Notes: generated by a model not told the origin, from the letters alone. 64,000 nucleotides of DNA from DAIOEK01 sp964648485 (GCA_964648485.1 CAZYOF010000016.1:1-64000), one strand, 5' to 3'; shown: positions 39,926-49,397, counted from the stretch's first letter. Numbers and translations are program-made.

Positions 39926-40600
39926 GTCAACAAATCGATACTTGATTAATGTCCATACAGCTTCAAATGCATCACCCATGTGTATCTTTTTACCCTGAGT
40001 ATAATCACGGGGATTAAAATCAATCGGGACTTCATATATCCTTATTTTCCTTTTTAATACTTTCGCAGTGAATTCAGGTTCAAAATCAAACCTTTTCGCA
40101 TGGATTGGAAAATCTACGATCGTTCGTTTAAAAACCTTATAACCTGTTTCCATGTCACTGAGGATATTGTTATAAAGTATATTTGTCATAAAGGTTAGCA
40201 ACTTATTCGCAACCATGTTCCAGAAAAGAATTGGCCGTCTGGCTCCACCTAAAAACCTTGAACCATAGACGATATCAGCAATTCCTTCATTAATCGGTCG
40301 GAGAAGGTTGGGGTATTCTCGAGGGTCATATTCCAGGTCCGCATCCTGAATAATGATGACATCTCCGGTAGCCTTATCAATACCCGTGCGGACTGCGGCT
40401 CCCTTACCCTGATTCTTCTCATGAAGATGTACTTTAATAATTGGATCTGATAAGGCGCTCAAATATTCCCGCGTTCCATCCTGTGATCCGTCATCCACAA
40501 CAACTATTTCGGATGCCACTTTAACAGCCTTTACACGGTTAAGGATCTCTTCTATTGTTTGAATTTCATTATAAGCCGGAATAATTATGGATACATTCAT
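39923..40600 (-). CDS. Family 2 glycosyltransferase (dolichol-phosphate mannosyltransferase-like)
   Basis: A 225-residue GT-A fold enzyme without membrane helices. The signature set is VSIIIPAYNE, VVVDDGSQDGT, GKGAAVRTGIDKATGDVIIIQDADLEYDP and, later, METGYKVFKR, as in DPM1-type polyprenyl-phosphate glycosyltransferases. The start at 40600 is fixed by a TTGCTC-17-TATAAT promoter whose -10 ends 7 bases upstream; longer in-frame starts at 40636 and 40609 would lie in the promoter. It diverges from the AAA+ gene. Confidence 0.9.
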   Translation of the reverse strand: MNVSIIIPAYNEIQTIEEILNRVKAVKVASEIVVVDDGSQDGTREYLSALSDPIIKVHLHEKNQGKGAAVRTGIDKATGDVIIIQDADLEYDPREYPNLLRPINEGIADIVYGSRFLGGARRPILFWNMVANKLLTFMTNILYNNILSDMETGYKVFKRTIVDFPIHAKRFDFEPEFTAKVLKRKIRIYEVPIDFNPRDYTQGKKIHMGDAFEAVWTLIKYRFVD

Positions 40601-40636
40601 GGGCATCATTATAAATTCCCCAATAAAAAAGAGCAA
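40601..40636 (-). promoter_or_regulatory. Leaderless promoter of the GT2 gene
   Basis: On the minus strand TTGCTC (40631-40636), 17-bp spacer and TATAAT (40608-40613) end 7 bases before the ATG at 40600, with no Shine-Dalgarno. Confidence 0.75.
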
Positions 40637-40663
40637 GTTATCTCTAGCCCAATTCAGACTGCA

Positions 40664-40672
40664 TGCTATAAT
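40664..40672 (+). promoter_or_regulatory. Extended -10 promoter of the AAA+ gene
   Basis: TG-C-TATAAT (40664-40672); expected start near 40679, leaving a leader of about 53 bases to the GGAGGATC Shine-Dalgarno and the ATG at 40732. Confidence 0.6.
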
Positions 40673-40731
40673 TTATTTTGATAATCAAGTCATTCATATC
40701 TTCATTTCGTCTTCCGCTGGAGGATCAATTC

Positions 40732-42066
40732 ATGAATCCGGTCCCGCATAAAACCACCACTGCTCCTGCTGTCAATGCGCCATTTATTCCGGCAGCAATT
40801 ACAAAAATTGAAGACACAGGTCTGTCTCCCTTGTGGGTACAAGATTTGATGTTAAAAGTATTCTATTATCAAGGTTATATGACCGGTTTTAAACTGGCGG
40901 AAGAAATTGCGCTACCGTATGTGGGTGTAGTTGATCAGCTTCTAGAAGTTTTAAAGCGAGAAAAACTGGTAGAGGTGAAATCATCTCAAGTAGGTCTTGG
41001 TGAAGGTGCATATCAATGGGCAATTACGGGGGCGGGCATTGCTCGCGCAAGAGAAGCTTTGGAGAGAAGTCAGTATGCTGGACCCGCACCCGTACCGATC
41101 CAAGTTTACAACGAATCACAAAGGAAGCAGAGCCGTGGAAGGACCATGGTTACAGACAAAATCATGCGTCAGATCCTGGCACAACTGGTTCTCAGTGAAC
41201 GAACCTTTCAACGGATAGGACCCGCGGTGAATTCCGGTACATCGTTATTTATGTATGGTCCTCCAGGCAATGGTAAAACCAGCATTGCCCGTGCTATTGG
41301 CAATCAAATTCTCAGTCAGAGCATATATATACCCTATTCTTTGTACATTGATGGACAGGTTGTTAAGCTTTACGATTCTGTGAATCATCAACTTGCACCT
41401 GAAGATGATCCAGTGAATTTCCAGGGAACAGGGTCACTCCGTGGTGTCAGACGTGACCCGCGTTGGGTGAAAATCCGCCGTCCATTTATTGTAGTAGGCG
41501 GGGAATTAAGTATTGCTGGTCTTGACCTGGTTTATGACGATGTACATAAATACTATGAAGCTCCATTCCATTTGAAAGCCAATGGCGGGATATTCCTTAT
41601 CGATGACTTCGGCCGTCAACAAATCCGTCCCCGAGATTTGCTAAATCGGTGGATCGTTCCGTTAGAAAATCGAATCGATTATTTGACCCTGCACACCGGG
41701 CGCAAGATTGAAATTCCTTTTGATGTGCTGGTTGTTTTCTCTACAAACCTTCCCCCCAAAGACCTAGTAGATGAGGCATTCCTGAGGCGCTTACGACATA
41801 AAATCGAAATTGGCGATCCATCATATGAAGATTATCGGGAGATTTTCAAGAAAGTTGCTGTTGCAAAAGGGGTTACCTATTCAGACCAGGGTTTAGCCCA
41901 TTTATTGCAGGAGTGGTATATCAAGAAAGACCGCCGATTGAGAGCATCTCATCCTCGTGACTTATGTGATCAAATTATCGATTTTGCAAGGTATTTTGGC
42001 AAAGAACCGATTATGAGTACAGAGCTAATTGACAGGGCGGCAGAATCGTATTTTGTTGAACTCTAA
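40732..42066 (+). CDS. AAA+ ATPase with N-terminal winged-helix-like domain
   Basis: A 444-residue protein. After a short Pro/Thr-rich start, residues 30-110 look like a winged helix (LMLKVFYYQGYMTGFKLAEEIALPY, then VVDQLLEVLKREKLVEV). The ATPase part has Walker A GPPGNGKT (176-183), Walker B GIFLIDDFG, sensor-1 STN and an arginine-rich FLRRLRHKI. The start is set by the GGAGGATC Shine-Dalgarno. I do not recognise a specific pathway; homologues with this architecture are described only as ATPases. A GDPD gene follows its stop by one base. Confidence 0.85.
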   Translation: MNPVPHKTTTAPAVNAPFIPAAITKIEDTGLSPLWVQDLMLKVFYYQGYMTGFKLAEEIALPYVGVVDQLLEVLKREKLVEVKSSQVGLGEGAYQWAITGAGIARAREALERSQYAGPAPVPIQVYNESQRKQSRGRTMVTDKIMRQILAQLVLSERTFQRIGPAVNSGTSLFMYGPPGNGKTSIARAIGNQILSQSIYIPYSLYIDGQVVKLYDSVNHQLAPEDDPVNFQGTGSLRGVRRDPRWVKIRRPFIVVGGELSIAGLDLVYDDVHKYYEAPFHLKANGGIFLIDDFGRQQIRPRDLLNRWIVPLENRIDYLTLHTGRKIEIPFDVLVVFSTNLPPKDLVDEAFLRRLRHKIEIGDPSYEDYREIFKKVAVAKGVTYSDQGLAHLLQEWYIKKDRRLRASHPRDLCDQIIDFARYFGKEPIMSTELIDRAAESYFVEL

Positions 42067-42067
42067 T

Positions 42068-42820
42068 ATGACCATATCCAATTTCCCAACGCCGATGGTT
42101 TTTGCTCATCGTGGCGCAAGTGCTTATGCGCCCGAAAATACATTAGTATCATTTGATACTGCCTTGAATCACGGGGCTCCCGCAATTGAGTTCGATGTAA
42201 AGTTGAGCTCAGATGGTGAAGTTATTATTCTCCACGACCAGACACTCGATAGAACAACAAATGGTCAGGGTGATGTCCGTAAGTATTCCCTTCCTGATTT
42301 GAAAAAACTGGATGCAGGAAGTAAATTCGGCACTTCTTTTTATGGAGAAAGAATACCCACATTAGCAGAAGTATTTGATTCATTTGGCTCAAAATTGCTG
42401 ATGAATATCGAGCTTACAAATTATGCCACACCTAATGATCAGTTAGTCTCTGAAGTTGTGAAGTTGGTGAAACGGTATCACATGGAAGAGTGTGTAATAT
42501 TTTCTTCCTTCCTGCCAAAAAACCTGATCCAGGCTAGAAAATTATGTCCAGAAGTCCCTAACGGATTATTAACTCTAGAGGGAATAAAGGGAGCGTTTCT
42601 CAGGATTCCCGGAATATTTTGGATCCCAAGAGAAGCTTTACATCCATATTTTGCAGATGTCAGCCCTAAGCTAATTAACAATGAACATATGCATGGCAGA
42701 AGGGTACATGCCTGGACAGTTAATGATGAAGCTGATATGCGAAGATTGTATTCTCTGGGTATTGATGCCGTCTTCACGGATGACCCACGCTTAGCACTTC
42801 AAGTTTTGGCAAATATGTGA
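42068..42820 (+). CDS. Glycerophosphodiester phosphodiesterase
   Basis: A 250-residue PI-PLC-like TIM barrel hydrolase acting on glycerophosphodiesters from lipid turnover. The N-terminus FAHRGASAYAPENTLVSFDTAL and EFDVKLSSDGEVIILHDQTLDRTTNGQGDV give the catalytic HRG and HD histidines and metal Glu/Asp; NIELTN adds another acidic ligand. There is no signal peptide, so it is cytoplasmic. It starts just after the AAA+ gene stop (gap 1 base) without a Shine-Dalgarno. Confidence 0.93.
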   Translation: MTISNFPTPMVFAHRGASAYAPENTLVSFDTALNHGAPAIEFDVKLSSDGEVIILHDQTLDRTTNGQGDVRKYSLPDLKKLDAGSKFGTSFYGERIPTLAEVFDSFGSKLLMNIELTNYATPNDQLVSEVVKLVKRYHMEECVIFSSFLPKNLIQARKLCPEVPNGLLTLEGIKGAFLRIPGIFWIPREALHPYFADVSPKLINNEHMHGRRVHAWTVNDEADMRRLYSLGIDAVFTDDPRLALQVLANM

Positions 42821-43034
42821 GAATACATCCAACTGACTGATATTTTTTATTGAAACATACATTTTATTGGTGGATCTCAGCGTAGATTCATGTATATCTT
42901 AGTTTAGTAAAAATTCATACAACTCTCCAAGAATATCTTTTTTTTGATCAACTTCTGTTAATGATAAAAAAACTACAATATTTCTTTTCAGGTCAATAAA
43001 ATTCTCTCTGGTAAAATATATGCATCCCATTTCA
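42821..43034. other. AT-rich spacer before the GH3-like gene
   Basis: About 210 bases without a supported gene, RNA or terminator; the only structure seen is the promoter starting at 43035. Confidence 0.5.
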
Positions 43035-43063
43035 TTGATCTTAATGGGAAATGTGATCATAAT
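43035..43063 (+). promoter_or_regulatory. Promoter of the GH3-like gene
   Basis: TTGATC (43035-43040), 17-bp spacer and CATAAT (43058-43063). The -10 ends 11 bases before the ATG, giving a leader of only about four bases. Confidence 0.6.
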
Positions 43064-43074
43064 CACAGAATTCA

Positions 43075-45930
43075 ATGAGATTATTCAAAGATAACGTGAG
43101 CACACTTCGAAAATATTATTCCATTATCAGGAAAATACTGATTAGCCGTATTTTTCCTCTGGCAATGTTGCTTTGTTTTATACTCAGCCAACATATTTCG
43201 GCAATAGCCAATCCACTACCACAGGATCAATCAAATAAAGATGCCGCCGCCAGGATAATGACGCAAATGACGACGGAGGAAAAAATTGGCCAATTATTTT
43301 TGGTCACATTAAATGGCCGGAATGTATCAGAAGATACTGAAATATATCAGCTCATAAACGAATATCAAGTGGGAGGGGTAATACTGCGGGCTGATAAAGA
43401 TAATTTCACCGGACCTGATAATACCCTGAATGCGTCAAAAACTCTCATTTCAGCATTGCAGCAAGTGGAATATGCTTCATCTGTATCTGGCAGTAAGTAC
43501 AAACAATTTATACCCCTGCTCATAGGAATTGCTCAAGATGGTGATGGTTATCCCACTGACCAAATACTAAATGGAATTACCCCCTTACCCAGTCAGATGG
43601 CTATGGGTGCAACCTGGAAAATCGAAGATACACAAATGGCAGGCTTTGCACTTGGAAGTGAGCTTACTGAATTGGGTGTCAATCTCTTAATTGGTCCTTC
43701 ATTGGATGTTTTAGATAGTCCAATCCAGGAAGGTGGCGACGACCTTAATGTTAGATCATTTGGTGGCGATCCGTTCTGGGTTGGAGAAATGGGTAAGGCA
43801 TTCATCAAAGGTGTTCATGAGGGCAGCTCTGGACGTGTTTCTGTTTTTAGCAAGAGTTTTCCAGGGCGGGGCGCAGCGGATCGACCGCTCGATTTGGAAG
43901 TAGCAACTGTCCGCAAATCATTGGAACAATTAAAACAAATCGAGTTAGCACCTTTTTTTGCCGTGACAAATAATCCTGACCAAATCGAGAATACTGATGG
44001 TTTATTTGTTTCTCATATTCGTTACCAGGGTTTTCAAGGCAATATACGAGCGACCACAAAACCTGTCAGTCTGGATTCTTCAGCTTTAATTCAAATTATG
44101 ACTTTGCCAGAGTTCGCTACCTGGCGGGAAAATGGCGGGCTGATTATGAGTGATAACCTGGGAAGCCAGGCTCTACGTCGCTTCTCAGATCCATCTTTGC
44201 AAGCTTTTGATGCCATTCAAACAGCCAGATCTGCATTTATGGCAGGTAATGATTTATTATATGTAGATTCTTTTGCTGGATCTGGGGATGAAAATTCTTT
44301 TGAAGCAATAAAAAATACCCTGGATTTTTTCAAACAAAGATACAATCTTGACCCGGCATTTGCAGATAGAGTGAACCAATCTGTATTAAGAATCTTAATG
44401 CTGAAATTAGAACTTTACCCAGAATTTGACCTTGTTGTTGTCAATCCACCGGTTACGAATAATGCATCAAGAATACCTGCTGATCTGGATTATCAAATCG
44501 CCCAGAATGCGGTAACTTTAATCAATCCACCTGTCAGCGAACTGGCGAATATACTTCCAGATCCTCCCGGCAGATCGGAGCGGATTGTCTTCTTAATGGA
44601 TAGCTTGGAGTACAAGCAATGTACTTTTTGTGATGTACAGATAGCATTGCAACCCGACGCGCTTGAAAAATCAATTTTACAAGCTTACGGACCTTCCTCT
44701 GGGAATCAGGTTGTAGATGAACGTTTGAGCTCTTATTCTTTCAAGAACATAATGGATTGGATGGACGGATTGTCTGTTTCTGAAACGCTTGAGAGAGATT
44801 TGAAATTAGCGGATTGGGTCGTTGTAGGAATGCTCGATACAACCGATTCCAGACCAGCTTCAAAAGCGTTTAAAAGATTTTTAGCTGAAAAAGCAGATTT
44901 GATAAGAGATAAACATATTATTGTGTTCGCATTTAATGCCCCGTATTATCTCGATGCAACTGATATTTCTAAAATTACAGCCTATTATGGAATATATTGT
45001 AAAAGTGCTTCTTGCATTAATGTTGCCAGATCAGTCTTATTCCAGGACGCAACGCCCAAAGGAGCTTCTCCTGTTTCGATAGCCGGTATTGGATATGATT
45101 TAATAACAATCACATCACCAGACCCAAGCCAGATTATTCCATTGCGATTAGATTTGCCAGAAACGCCACTGGCGACTATATCACCAGATGTTATTCCAAC
45201 ACTAATAACCATTGAGCCACCCCAATTTAAAATTGGGGATTCCTTACCCTTAAAAGCCGGAGAAATCGTTGATCATAATGGACATGCGGTTCCAGATGGT
45301 ACTGTGGTGCGGTTTGTAATTACCATGGGAAGTGATACTACCACTACACAGCAAATCGAGGCAACGACCATTGATGGCATAGCCCGGGCTTCTTATAAAA
45401 TTTCTAATCCGGGATTTTTGCAAATCCATGTTGTTTCAGAGCCAGCCCTCAATTCAAATATTCTTCAGATGGATATCAAAGAAGATGAGGGCGCAGTTGT
45501 TGTTGCTCTGGAACCAACATCAGATATCAGCCTTACTCCAACAAATACTGAAATAGTTACTCCGACAACGGAAATTGGAGATGATTCATCAAATACGCAA
45601 AGCTCAAAAGATATCACATTTGGAGATTGGATTTTATCCATCTTGGTTATTTTGGGCGGTGGCTTTGCAGCATATATTATTGGATATCGACTCTATGCCA
45701 TCCGCTGGGGTATTCGGTGGGGGTTGTGTGTTGTTACAGGCGGGTTGGTGAGCTATTTATATATGGTTCTCAATTTGCCTGGTGCAAGCTCGTTGTTAAA
45801 TCTTGCGGGAACATCAGGATTGATGTTATTAATATTTTTCTTTATGATTCTAGGTTGGATGATTGGTTTTATTTGGCATATCCAAAATGCCAGTTTTAGA
45901 AATAGAACACCAACAAATGGCAATTTCTGA
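43075..45930 (+). CDS. Large membrane-anchored GH3-like protein
   Basis: A 951-residue envelope protein. A signal or first membrane segment lies near 22-44. Residues 55-440 are GH3-like: MTTEEKIGQLFL, NVRSFGGDP (225-233), KSFPGRG (260-266), VSHIRYQGF, and the nucleophile candidate Asp360 in IMSDNLG. Two departures from NagZ are clear: Ser replaces His in the KH-(F)PG motif, and the downstream DSH acid/base site is replaced by RPLD, so activity is doubtful. Residues 440-690 are a further alpha/beta part, 735-800 an Ig-like beta domain, and three to four membrane helices (about 850-940) close the protein. It is probably involved in envelope polysaccharide binding. Confidence 0.78.
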   Translation: MRLFKDNVSTLRKYYSIIRKILISRIFPLAMLLCFILSQHISAIANPLPQDQSNKDAAARIMTQMTTEEKIGQLFLVTLNGRNVSEDTEIYQLINEYQVGGVILRADKDNFTGPDNTLNASKTLISALQQVEYASSVSGSKYKQFIPLLIGIAQDGDGYPTDQILNGITPLPSQMAMGATWKIEDTQMAGFALGSELTELGVNLLIGPSLDVLDSPIQEGGDDLNVRSFGGDPFWVGEMGKAFIKGVHEGSSGRVSVFSKSFPGRGAADRPLDLEVATVRKSLEQLKQIELAPFFAVTNNPDQIENTDGLFVSHIRYQGFQGNIRATTKPVSLDSSALIQIMTLPEFATWRENGGLIMSDNLGSQALRRFSDPSLQAFDAIQTARSAFMAGNDLLYVDSFAGSGDENSFEAIKNTLDFFKQRYNLDPAFADRVNQSVLRILMLKLELYPEFDLVVVNPPVTNNASRIPADLDYQIAQNAVTLINPPVSELANILPDPPGRSERIVFLMDSLEYKQCTFCDVQIALQPDALEKSILQAYGPSSGNQVVDERLSSYSFKNIMDWMDGLSVSETLERDLKLADWVVVGMLDTTDSRPASKAFKRFLAEKADLIRDKHIIVFAFNAPYYLDATDISKITAYYGIYCKSASCINVARSVLFQDATPKGASPVSIAGIGYDLITITSPDPSQIIPLRLDLPETPLATISPDVIPTLITIEPPQFKIGDSLPLKAGEIVDHNGHAVPDGTVVRFVITMGSDTTTTQQIEATTIDGIARASYKISNPGFLQIHVVSEPALNSNILQMDIKEDEGAVVVALEPTSDISLTPTNTEIVTPTTEIGDDSSNTQSSKDITFGDWILSILVILGGGFAAYIIGYRLYAIRWGIRWGLCVVTGGLVSYLYMVLNLPGASSLLNLAGTSGLMLLIFFFMILGWMIGFIWHIQNASFRNRTPTNGNF

Positions 45931-45986
45931 AATCAAGTTCGATCATGTTTTGCACAGAAGCCACCAGATTAGAATGAGGAGCGAAT

Positions 45987-47024
45987 ATGAACCTGGAAGA
46001 ATATATGCCCCTTCCCTCACTGGTAACCAAGACAACGCTGGTTAAAAAATCACGTTTTCCCGTAATAGACGCTCATAACCATTTGGACGAAGAATTTGGT
46101 GGGGGATGGATCAATCAACCATTATCCTCATTATTAGCCTTGCTGGATGATGTAAATGTTAAGGTTCTGATCGATCTGGATGGTGCCTGGAGCGAAAAAA
46201 TTCTTCAAAAACACCTGAACCAGTTTAAACAAAAAGCTCCTGAGACTTTTCGGGTATTTGGTGGTGTAGATTGGTCTAAATGGGAAGATTATGGTAATCG
46301 CTTTCCAGATTTCGCGGCGCAGCGTATTCGTGAACAAGTCCGCTGGGGTGCTGAGGGTTTAAAAATCTGGAAAAACCTTGGCTTGCATGTCAGAGATCAT
46401 GAGGGAAACCAGGTTCAGGTAGATGACCCCAGACTCCAGGTGATATGGAAAACAGCAGCGGAATTAAATATACCTGTAATGATTCATACAGGTGATCCCG
46501 TGGCGTTTTTTGACCCATTGGATGAAAGAAATGAACGATACGAAGAATTAGTAGCTCATCCTGAATGGCATGTGCCAAGTCCACCTTATCCCAAATTTGA
46601 ACAGATAATTTCGAGTTTTTCAAAGCTTATTCAACATAACAAAGACACCATCTTCATTGGTGCTCATATGGCAGGTTACGCCGAAAACTTACGTTGGGTA
46701 GGAAAATTATTAGATAAATACTCAAATTTATATGTTGATATATCGGGAAGAATATCAGAATTAGGTCGGCAGCCATACACCTCGCGAAAGTTTTTTATCC
46801 ATTATGCTGACCGAATTCTTTTTGGGTTAGATCAGGCACCAGAAAAACTTGCATACCAGACAGCATACCGTTTTCTGGAGTCAGATGATGAATATTTCAA
46901 CTATTCATCTTCCCTGATTCCTCCGCAGGGACGCTGGAACATTTACGGTTTGTATTTACCGGATGATGTATTGAAAAAGATATACTATGACAATGCTTAT
47001 AGGGCTTTACGGATCCTGCAATAA
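45987..47024 (+). CDS. Amidohydrolase-family (PF04909-like) TIM-barrel protein
   Basis: A 345-residue metal-dependent hydrolase. The metal motif FPVIDAHNHL has His30 and His32, later metal or catalytic residues include VMIHTGDP, FIGAHMAG and ILFGLDQAP. This fits the amidohydrolase_2 group, which hydrolyses or decarboxylates aromatic and lactone substrates; exact chemistry is not predictable. GAGGAG is a strong Shine-Dalgarno. It follows the GH3-like gene by 56 bases and may be cotranscribed. Confidence 0.87.
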   Translation: MNLEEYMPLPSLVTKTTLVKKSRFPVIDAHNHLDEEFGGGWINQPLSSLLALLDDVNVKVLIDLDGAWSEKILQKHLNQFKQKAPETFRVFGGVDWSKWEDYGNRFPDFAAQRIREQVRWGAEGLKIWKNLGLHVRDHEGNQVQVDDPRLQVIWKTAAELNIPVMIHTGDPVAFFDPLDERNERYEELVAHPEWHVPSPPYPKFEQIISSFSKLIQHNKDTIFIGAHMAGYAENLRWVGKLLDKYSNLYVDISGRISELGRQPYTSRKFFIHYADRILFGLDQAPEKLAYQTAYRFLESDDEYFNYSSSLIPPQGRWNIYGLYLPDDVLKKIYYDNAYRALRILQ

Positions 47025-47158
47025 ATATGGATCGACTCATTACTGGCAGACTGATCATTAATCTATTTTGTCGCCAATCAGGTTAAATAATTTGTTATCT
47101 ATCTAATCTTTGGAAAATGATATGCCTGTTCGCATCGTGAGGAATAGTAACTTCTGTT

Positions 47159-48523
47159 TTAACCCGCGATGGCTTGAGCCAGATGGTGTACCCACTTTTT
47201 GGAATGATATCTGGAAAATGCAATGAATGATTTTAATATTTCTTCGCTCAATGCAATCGGTACCACCCAATAAATTGGCAAATGGAATAAGTTAGCGCCA
47301 ATCCAGGCTGCTGGCACCCCATACAACCACATTGTGCTTAATTCTGCTATTAAAGCAAATTTCGTATCACCACCAGCTCTGAGAATACCGATATAAATAA
47401 CCATATTCCAAGCTTTAATTGTTAAAATAAAAGCATAAAAGGAAATGATAGTTAATGAATATTGCTTGGTGGTTTCAGACACATGATACAAAGGAACAAA
47501 AGAGTCCTTTAAAATAAAAAATAGTAATCCCATCATTAATCCAGCACCAACACAAACCATTAAGGTGCGCTTCGCTGTTCGAAATGCAACATCTATCATG
47601 TTCGCGCCGATTTGATTGCCGATAAGAATCGCGCATGCATTTCCCAGGCCTATAAATGGGACAAACATCAGATTCTCCAGGGTAGTTGCAATCGAGGTAG
47701 AGGCTGCAGCCTCCGTTCCAATATGCGCATAGATACTGTTGTAAGCAGAAATACCCATTGCCCACGCAAATTCATTCATAGCTACCGGTAAGGTTGTTTT
47801 CAGGAATCTGAACACAAATTCTTTTGGTATTGGGAAAAGATTACCTCGGTCATGTAGAAGAAAAGATTTACCAAACCATAAGATGATCAAAATTATCGTG
47901 AACTCGACAACCCGCGAAAGCGCATTCGCGTAAGCAGCCCCCATAATACCCATTTCTGGAAGACCAAACTTACCAAAGATTAATAAGTAACCCAATGAGG
48001 TATTAAATATGAGTGCCAGGCTGTTTACAACCATGGGTATTTTTACTCTTTGCGTGCTTCTCAATACACCGTAAAGACCCATGCTTATACCTGTAAAAAT
48101 ATACCCTGTAGCATAAACTCGAAGGAATGGAGCACCTGATTCAATTACTGCAGGGTCATTCGTGTAGAGGGATAATATCTGGTGTGGAAAGAACTCTGCC
48201 AGTAAAGTAAAAAGTAATCCAACGGCTATATTTATGAACAGGTTGATGCTCACAACTTTGCGAATGGAATTAGTGTCATTTTTACCCCAATACTGGGCAG
48301 TAAAAATCATAGATCCGCTATTGATGCCAAAGTAGATAAGCCCAATAATAAAGTAAACCTGATAGCTCAAAGAAGCCGCAGTTACTGCTGTTTCATGGAT
48401 TTGCCCCACCATGAGATTGTCGATCATCTGCATGCCTGCAATGAACAGCTGCTGGATGGAGATGGGAATCATCAGGGAAAAAATGGTTCTGAATTGAAAC
48501 GTAGTGTTGTTTGGCAAAGACAT
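47159..48523 (-). CDS. MATE-family efflux transporter
   Basis: A 454-residue antiporter with twelve predicted membrane helices, expected to export drugs or cationic metabolites in exchange for sodium or protons. The family start reads LMIPISIQQLFIAGMQMIDNLMVGQ, with the second-half repeat beginning near TLPVAMNEFAWAMGIS. The long upstream in-frame extension to 48685 is rejected because a TATAAT 7 bases before the ATG at 48523 makes this a leaderless start; with the extension the gene would overlap the divergent AIM24 gene. Confidence 0.92.
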   Translation of the reverse strand: MSLPNNTTFQFRTIFSLMIPISIQQLFIAGMQMIDNLMVGQIHETAVTAASLSYQVYFIIGLIYFGINSGSMIFTAQYWGKNDTNSIRKVVSINLFINIAVGLLFTLLAEFFPHQILSLYTNDPAVIESGAPFLRVYATGYIFTGISMGLYGVLRSTQRVKIPMVVNSLALIFNTSLGYLLIFGKFGLPEMGIMGAAYANALSRVVEFTIILIILWFGKSFLLHDRGNLFPIPKEFVFRFLKTTLPVAMNEFAWAMGISAYNSIYAHIGTEAAASTSIATTLENLMFVPFIGLGNACAILIGNQIGANMIDVAFRTAKRTLMVCVGAGLMMGLLFFILKDSFVPLYHVSETTKQYSLTIISFYAFILTIKAWNMVIYIGILRAGGDTKFALIAELSTMWLYGVPAAWIGANLFHLPIYWVVPIALSEEILKSFIAFSRYHSKKWVHHLAQAIAG

Positions 48524-48536
48524 GGAAAGGATTATA
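48524..48536 (-). promoter_or_regulatory. Leaderless promoter of the MATE gene
   Basis: On the minus strand TATAAT (48531-48536) ends 7 bases before the ATG at 48523. A -35-like TTGCAA lies 15 bp upstream. No Shine-Dalgarno. Confidence 0.6.
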
Positions 48537-48662
48537 CCTTTCTTCATAAATTTGCAACCAGAATAGATGGACTTACGTAAGAATCGCAGAACAATATACG
48601 AGATGTATCTTTTCGATGGAGAAATATATATATTCTGGTAAACCCATACCTCAGGAGGATAA

Positions 48663-49349
48663 ATGCGCGCCGAAATTATGTACAAACCTGCTTACTCATT
48701 GGCAATAGTTACAATGGATCCAGGGGAAAGCATCCAAGCAGAAAGTGGTGCTATGGTAAGCATGTCTGCCGATTTACAGATGGAAACTAAGGCCAAGGGA
48801 GGTTTTCTTCAATCTCTTGGTAGAGCGATGCTGGGGGGTGAAAGCTTCTTTATGAATAAGTTTACAGCATCCACGGCAGGAGGCGAAATTACTCTTGCGC
48901 CAGCTTTGCCTGGTGATGTTCATCAAATGGAACTCAGTGGTCAGACAGTCTTTCTCCAATCCGGCTCCTACCTCGCTTCATCCGAAGGTCTGATGATTGA
49001 TACTGCCTGGGGCGGGTCAAAGACATTCTTTTCAAGAGAAGGTTTAATTCTATTGAAAGTAACTGGTGTTGGTTTACTCTTGATATCCTCTTATGGAGCA
49101 ATTCATCGCGTAGATCTGGCTGCAGGCGAAAAGTATGTTGTTGATACGGGGCATCTTGTATCCTTTGATTCATCCCTTAACTATCAGGTACGTAAAGTTG
49201 CTGGATGGAAAAGCACAATTTTTGGCGGGGAGGGATTAGTTGTGGAATTGACAGGTCCGGGGTCATTAACATTACAGACAAGAAGTCAGGATGCTTTTTT
49301 GAGTTGGTTAATACCCAAGCTTCCAAAAAATTCCAGCAGTGGAGACTAG
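48663..49349 (+). CDS. AIM24/TIGR00266-family protein
   Basis: A 228-residue beta-sandwich protein of the TIGR00266/AIM24 group. Recognisable elements are VTMDPGESIQAESGAMVSM, a GGFLQSLGRAMLGGESFFMNKFTA core, and FGGEGLVVELTGPGSLTLQTRS at the end. Function in bacteria is unknown; the mitochondrial homologue affects membrane organisation. The ATG follows a strong AGGAGGATAA. It is divergent from the MATE gene and ends at a terminator shared with the inositol cluster. Confidence 0.9.
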   Translation: MRAEIMYKPAYSLAIVTMDPGESIQAESGAMVSMSADLQMETKAKGGFLQSLGRAMLGGESFFMNKFTASTAGGEITLAPALPGDVHQMELSGQTVFLQSGSYLASSEGLMIDTAWGGSKTFFSREGLILLKVTGVGLLLISSYGAIHRVDLAAGEKYVVDTGHLVSFDSSLNYQVRKVAGWKSTIFGGEGLVVELTGPGSLTLQTRSQDAFLSWLIPKLPKNSSSGD

Positions 49350-49352
49350 GAA

Positions 49353-49392
49353 TCAAATACCGGAAACCAATATTGGTTTCCGGTATTTTTAT
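49353..49392. terminator. Bidirectional terminator between the AIM24 and inositol genes
   Basis: A long stem AAATACCGGAAACCA / TGGTTTCCGGTATTT with loop ATAT (49356-49387) and flanking A/T tracts. Confidence 0.92.
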
Positions 49393-49397
49393 CAAAT

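Noticed and set aside
48524..48685. Long N-terminal extension of the MATE gene
   Set aside because: A TATAAT promoter lies inside the extension and the extra residues are not MATE-like; it would also overlap the divergent AIM24 gene.
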